64,000 nt of DNA, from the NCBI RefSeq assembly GCF_036194065.1, contig NZ_CP108095.1, positions 6,262,001-6,326,000 on the forward strand, in the 5' to 3' direction. The notes under the pieces are model-generated. The model saw nothing but the letters and a program-made list of their open reading frames with translations, did not search any database and was not told the origin of the DNA. Below, one piece after another: positions 61,078-64,000 of the stretch (position 1 is the stretch's first letter; the number at the start of each line of letters is the position of its first letter). The translations under genes and the position numbers were made by a program. The DNA comes from Streptomyces sp. NBC_00239 (GTDB taxonomy: Bacteria; Actinomycetota; Actinomycetes; Streptomycetales; Streptomycetaceae).

Positions 61078-62541
61078 ATGAGCGACCGCACCCTGGCCGA
61101 GGCCGGCCCGGCGTCCGCCACCGACCGGGCCGCAGCCGCGTCCCCGCACGTCGATGCCGGTGACGAGGGCTACAGCAAGGACCTGAAGTCCCGCCACATC
61201 AACATGATCGCGATCGGCGGAGCGATAGGCACCGGCCTCTTCCTGGGCGCGGGCGGCCGCCTCGCCGGCGCCGGCCCCTCGCTCGCCATCGCCTACGCGG
61301 TCTGCGGCCTCTTCGCCTTCTTCGTCGTCCGGGCCCTCGGCGAACTCGTCCTGTACCGCCCCTCCTCCGGCGCGTTCGTCAGCTACGCCCGCGAGTTCAT
61401 GGGCGAGAAGGGCGCGTACACGGCGGGCTGGCTGTACTTCCTCAACTGGTCCACGACCACCGTCGCCGACATCACCGCGGCCGCCACCTACGCCCACTTC
61501 TGGGCCGCGTTCAGCGACGTCCCGCAGTGGATCCTCGCCCTGATCGCCCTCTCGGTGGTCCTCGCGGCCAACCTCATCTCGGTCCGGTACTTCGGCGAGA
61601 TGGAGTTCTGGTTCTCGATCGTCAAGGTCGCGGCCCTGGTCGCCTTCATGCTCGTCGGCATCTACCTCGTCGCGACCAGCCACCCGATCGACGGCCACGT
61701 GCCCGGCATCGGCTCCGTCACCGACAACGGCGGCCTCTTCCCGTCCGGGGTCCTGCCCATGCTCCTGGTCATCCAGGGCGTGGTCTTCGCGTACGCCTCC
61801 GTCGAGCTGTGCGGCGTCGCCGCCGGCGAGACCGAGAACCCCGAGAAGATCATGCCGAAGGCCATCAACTCGATCATGTGGCGGGTCGGCGTCTTCTACG
61901 TCGGCTCCGTGGTCCTGCTCGCGCTGCTGCTCCCGTACACCGCGTACTCGGCCGACCAGAGCCCGTTCGTCACCGTCTTCGACAAGCTCGGCATCCCCGG
62001 CACCGCCGGCATCATGAACCTGGTGGTCCTCACCGCCGCGCTCTCCAGCCTCAACTCCGGCCTCTACTCCACCGGCCGGATCCTGCGCTCGATGGCCATG
62101 GCAGGCTCCGCGCCCAAGTTCACCGCCCGCATGAACAAGGGCAAGGTCCCCTACGGCGGCGTCCTGTTCACCGCGGCCTTCGGCGTCGCCGGCGTCGGTC
62201 TGAACTACTGGATGCCCGGCGAGGCCTTCGAAATCGTCCTCAACCTCGCCTCCATCGGCATCCTCGGCACCTGGGCCATGGTCATGCTCTGCTCGCTGCA
62301 CTTCTGGCGCCGCGCGCAGGACGGCCGCGTCACCCGCCCCGCCTACCGGCTGCCCTGGGCCCCGTACACGCAGATCGTCACCCTGCTCTTCCTCGTCACC
62401 GTCCTCGTCCTGATGTGGTGCGACGGCGGTGTGGGCCGCACCACGGTGAAGTTCCTCCCGCTGATCGCCGCCGCCCTCGTCGGCGGCTGGTTCCTGGTCC
62501 GCCGCCGCGTCGCCGAACTGGCCGCCGACACCCCCCGCTGA
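61078..62541 (+). CDS. Amino-acid permease, AnsP/GabP-like (AAT family)
   Basis: The 487-aa protein has 12 helices and the AAT signature near helix 1 (RHINMIAIGGAIGTGLFLGA). Also FAYASVELCGVAAGETENPE and SSLNSGLYSTGRILRSMAMA. The LYRPSSGAFVSYAREFMGEK segment is close to L-asparagine permeases, from memory. ATG 61078 has AAGGCG about 10 bases before it. A terminator follows at 62561. Confidence 0.93.
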   Translation: MSDRTLAEAGPASATDRAAAASPHVDAGDEGYSKDLKSRHINMIAIGGAIGTGLFLGAGGRLAGAGPSLAIAYAVCGLFAFFVVRALGELVLYRPSSGAFVSYAREFMGEKGAYTAGWLYFLNWSTTTVADITAAATYAHFWAAFSDVPQWILALIALSVVLAANLISVRYFGEMEFWFSIVKVAALVAFMLVGIYLVATSHPIDGHVPGIGSVTDNGGLFPSGVLPMLLVIQGVVFAYASVELCGVAAGETENPEKIMPKAINSIMWRVGVFYVGSVVLLALLLPYTAYSADQSPFVTVFDKLGIPGTAGIMNLVVLTAALSSLNSGLYSTGRILRSMAMAGSAPKFTARMNKGKVPYGGVLFTAAFGVAGVGLNYWMPGEAFEIVLNLASIGILGTWAMVMLCSLHFWRRAQDGRVTRPAYRLPWAPYTQIVTLLFLVTVLVLMWCDGGVGRTTVKFLPLIAAALVGGWFLVRRRVAELAADTPR

Positions 62542-62560
62542 CGGCCCCGCACCACGCGAA

Positions 62561-62604
62561 GCCCCGCCCCGACCACCGGAACCGAAGACGGTCGGGCGCG
62601 GGGC
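62561..62604 (+). terminator. Hairpin terminator after the second permease
   Basis: GCCCCGCCCCGACC (62561-62574) pairs with GGTCGGGCGCGGGGC (62590-62604) with one bulged base. It begins 19 bp after the stop codon and is followed by CTTCC. Confidence 0.75.
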
Positions 62605-62810
62605 CTTCCCACGCCCGTGAGCGGCACGGCCCCCTCCGGCGGCCCGCGCCCCCGGCCGTACGACCCTCCCCGCGGGCCCTCACGCCGTACGCGCGCATTC
62701 ACGCCATGCCCGCACCCGCGCCGTCCGGACCGCACCCGCGCCGTCCGGACCGCACCCGCGCCGTCCGGACCGCCACCCGTACCGGCCGGCCCCTCACACC
62801 CTCCGAGCTG

Positions 62811-63383
62811 CGCGTCGGCCAGGGCGGCCGGCACCGAGGGATCCAGCGAGTCCAGGTCGCCGACGGCCTCCGCGTAGCCGCCCGCTTGCAGGGACTCCGC
62901 GAGGAGCCGCCGAGCCGCCGCCTCCGGCGCGTCCGCGGCCAGTTGCCGCAGTGCCTGCGCCCGCTCGCGCGGGCCCGGGACCTCCGCGACCAGCTCACCG
63001 GCCCGGACGGTGTCGCCCAGGGACACCAGGGCCGACACGACCGCCGCGAGCGCCTGCGACCGCTCGTCGTGGTTCGAGATGCCCCGTGCGGTGCCAGCCC
63101 TCCGCGCGGTACCGGTCGGACCGGGCGTGCAGCCGCTCCAGGCACGCCCCGCCAGTTCCGGCTCGCGCCCGCGCAGCTCCGGCGGGGCGATCCGTTCGAC
63201 CTGCCGCAGGTAGCCGCTGCGCACCTGCGGCTCCGCTGCGACGGTGACGTCCCCGTGCACGATGCCCGAGACGGCGCCCCCGCCGCCGAGTGCCCGCGCC
63301 GCCCCGGTCCGGGCCGCGGCGAGGGCCGGCCCGTCCCCCCGCTGGATCATCCGGCCGGTATCGTCGACGGCTCCGACAGGCAC
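62811..63383 (-). pseudogene. Probable remnant of a large NTPase with helical repeats
   Basis: One reverse frame shows an N-terminal piece, AVSGIVHGDVTVAAEPQ then YLRQVERIAPPELRGREPEL, like the opening of large actinobacterial NACHT/STAND-type ATPases. It is followed at once by a C-terminal type repeat (SQALAAVVSALVSLGDTVRAGELVAEVPGP, RERAQALRQLAADAPEAAAR). The expected ATPase core (Walker A/B) is absent, and the frame runs on into the permease with no natural stop. This fits internal deletion of a large gene. It lies at the 3' side of tRNA-Leu. The family is judged from memory of such sequences; a real small gene is not excluded. The segment 62605-62810 shows nothing. Confidence 0.45.
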
Positions 63384-63394
63384 CGGGGAAACGC

Positions 63395-63424
63395 GAAGAA
63401 CCCCAGCCGGAGCTGGGGTTCTTC
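63395..63424 (-). terminator. Terminator of tRNA-Leu
   Basis: GAAGAACCCCAGC (63395-63407), loop CGGA, and GCTGGGGTTCTTC (63412-63424) form a perfect 13-bp stem directly after the tRNA 3' end on the reverse strand. Confidence 0.85.
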
Positions 63425-63426
63425 AG

Positions 63427-63514
63427 TGGTGTCCGAGGGGGGACTTGAACCCCCACGCCCGATAAAGGGCACTAGCACCTCAAGCTAGCGCGTCTGCCAT
63501 TCCGCCACCCGGAC
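63427..63514 (-). tRNA. tRNA-Leu (anticodon GAG), CCA encoded
   Basis: On the reverse strand the gene starts GTCCGGGTGGCGGAATGG, has anticodon loop CTTGAGG (GAG), a long variable arm typical of class II tRNAs (TGCCCTTTATCGGGCG), T-loop GGGTTCAAGTCCC, and ends CTCGGACA-CCA-like with the CCA at 63429-63427. The acceptor stem pairs over seven bases with one G-U. Confidence 0.96.
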
Positions 63515-63690
63515 AAGGTGTCTGTCTCGCGTCCCTTCCGGGCCGCTCCGACGAAGAGAACATTACCAGGGTTTCGGACTGCCTCGATCACACCCCCTGA
63601 CCGGCGCGGACGGGCCTTGGGCGGAGCGCGTCGGGAGGCGAGGATGGGGGAGGACTGTGAAGAACGGCTGACGAAGCGGGAGGAATCAGC

Positions 63691-64000
63691 GTGAGCGATT
63701 CGAACACGGGCAGGACCGGGTCCGGCGAGGACGAGGTCGTCGGGCTCTGCAGTGACCTCATCCGGATCGACACCAGCAACTACGGCGACCACTCCGGGCC
63801 GGGGGAGCGCAAGGCGGCGGAGTACGTCGCGGAGAAGCTCGCCGAGGTCGGCCTGGAGCCGCAGATCATCGAGTCCCACAAGGGCCGCGCCTCCACGGTG
63901 GCCCGCATCGAGGGCGAGGACCCCTCGCGGCCGGCGCTGCTCATCCACGGCCACACCGACGTGGTGCCGGCCAACGCGGCCGACTGGACGCACCACCCGT
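63691..64000 (+). CDS. M20-family metallopeptidase, N-terminal part
   Basis: Open to the right edge (103 codons). The GTG at 63691 has GGGAGGAATC upstream. The protein shows the M20/M25/M40 core: VVGLCSDLIRIDTSNYGD, ERKAAEYVAEKLAEVGLEPQ and the metal site LLIHGHTDVVPANAADW. Relatives include DapE, ArgE and carboxypeptidase G2-like enzymes; the end is missing, so no closer call is made. Confidence 0.92.
   Translation, partial: MSDSNTGRTGSGEDEVVGLCSDLIRIDTSNYGDHSGPGERKAAEYVAEKLAEVGLEPQIIESHKGRASTVARIEGEDPSRPALLIHGHTDVVPANAADWTHHP

Overview
The window is very GC-rich (low-to-mid 70s % by eye), strongly biased to G/C at third codon positions, uses many GTG starts, and I noticed no TTA codon inside any called gene. 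With an LAETG sortase-type anchor, SoxR, DnaE2, GDSL and class-2 secreted lipases and many TetR regulators, it reads as chromosomal DNA of a Streptomyces (or a very close relative). From memory, not checked, the gene order recalls S. coelicolor around SCO1740 down to SCO1680 in reverse (dnaE2, lipase, LPMO, GDSL lipase, hmgA, soxR). It is mostly core-flanking chromosome. I see no prophage, conjugative element, CRISPR array or antibiotic cluster.

Layout. 0-5 kb: a divergent membrane-protein start, a LexA-type site, dnaE2 and a Y-family polymerase-like partner that lacks catalytic acids. 5.6-9.4 kb: secreted lipase, convergent with a sortase-anchored AA10 LPMO, then a GT2 glycosyltransferase. 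9.5-16.8 kb: acetyltransferases, a DUF402 protein, a short GntR regulator, an AAA ATPase, a GDSL esterase, a transmembrane Ser/Thr kinase and a small protein. 16.9-24.9 kb: a class III CoA-transferase, an ABC exporter with its divergent TetR and two operator copies, a stand-alone type-ISP-like protein, a 54-aa protein, and hmgA with a UTRA-type GntR. 25-30 kb: a translationally coupled three-gene surface module (beta-helix, cupredoxin-like lipoprotein, polytopic membrane protein). 30-43 kb: a molybdopterin oxidoreductase, a CitMHS transporter, aldehyde and alcohol dehydrogenases, TetR/acyl-CoA dehydrogenase, TetR/MaoC and soxR. 43-46 kb: an alpha/beta hydrolase and a NamZ-like muramidase. 46-52 kb: an acyl-CoA island (SDR, acyl-CoA ligase, TetR, ACAD, APH-like kinase). 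52-58 kb: an MBL hydrolase, a His-rich protein, two DUF202 proteins, NUDIX and an FAD dehydrogenase. 58-64 kb: a hypothetical protein, two amino-acid permeases, a probable relic of a large ATPase beside tRNA-Leu(GAG), and the start of an M20 peptidase.

How it works together. Four regulons can be read directly from repeated operators: TACGTAC-type sites at the ABC/TetR pair; AAACTA-N7-TAGTTT at the aldehyde dehydrogenase operon and at the TetR/acyl-CoA dehydrogenase pair; an identical 14-mer TAAGCGCTTGCTCA at a TetR and at maoC; and ATACCGACYGGT at three promoters (SDR-ligase operon, APH-ACAD operon, molybdopterin oxidoreductase). The APH-like kinase plus ACAD pair suggests 4-hydroxyacyl-CoA catabolism fed by the neighbouring ligase.

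Most unusual structure. A 114-116-bp element occurs five times (5078, 12172, 47699, 57465, 60703). It has 28-bp inverted ends enclosing three small hairpins with GGA/TCC loops, so a single strand folds like a cloverleaf. Four copies lie downstream of stop codons. The fifth lies in frame and codon-aligned inside the acyl-CoA ligase gene. One copy has seeded a 63-bp tandem array. The coupled beta-helix/cupredoxin/membrane module at 25-30 kb is the best protein-level candidate for an undescribed system.
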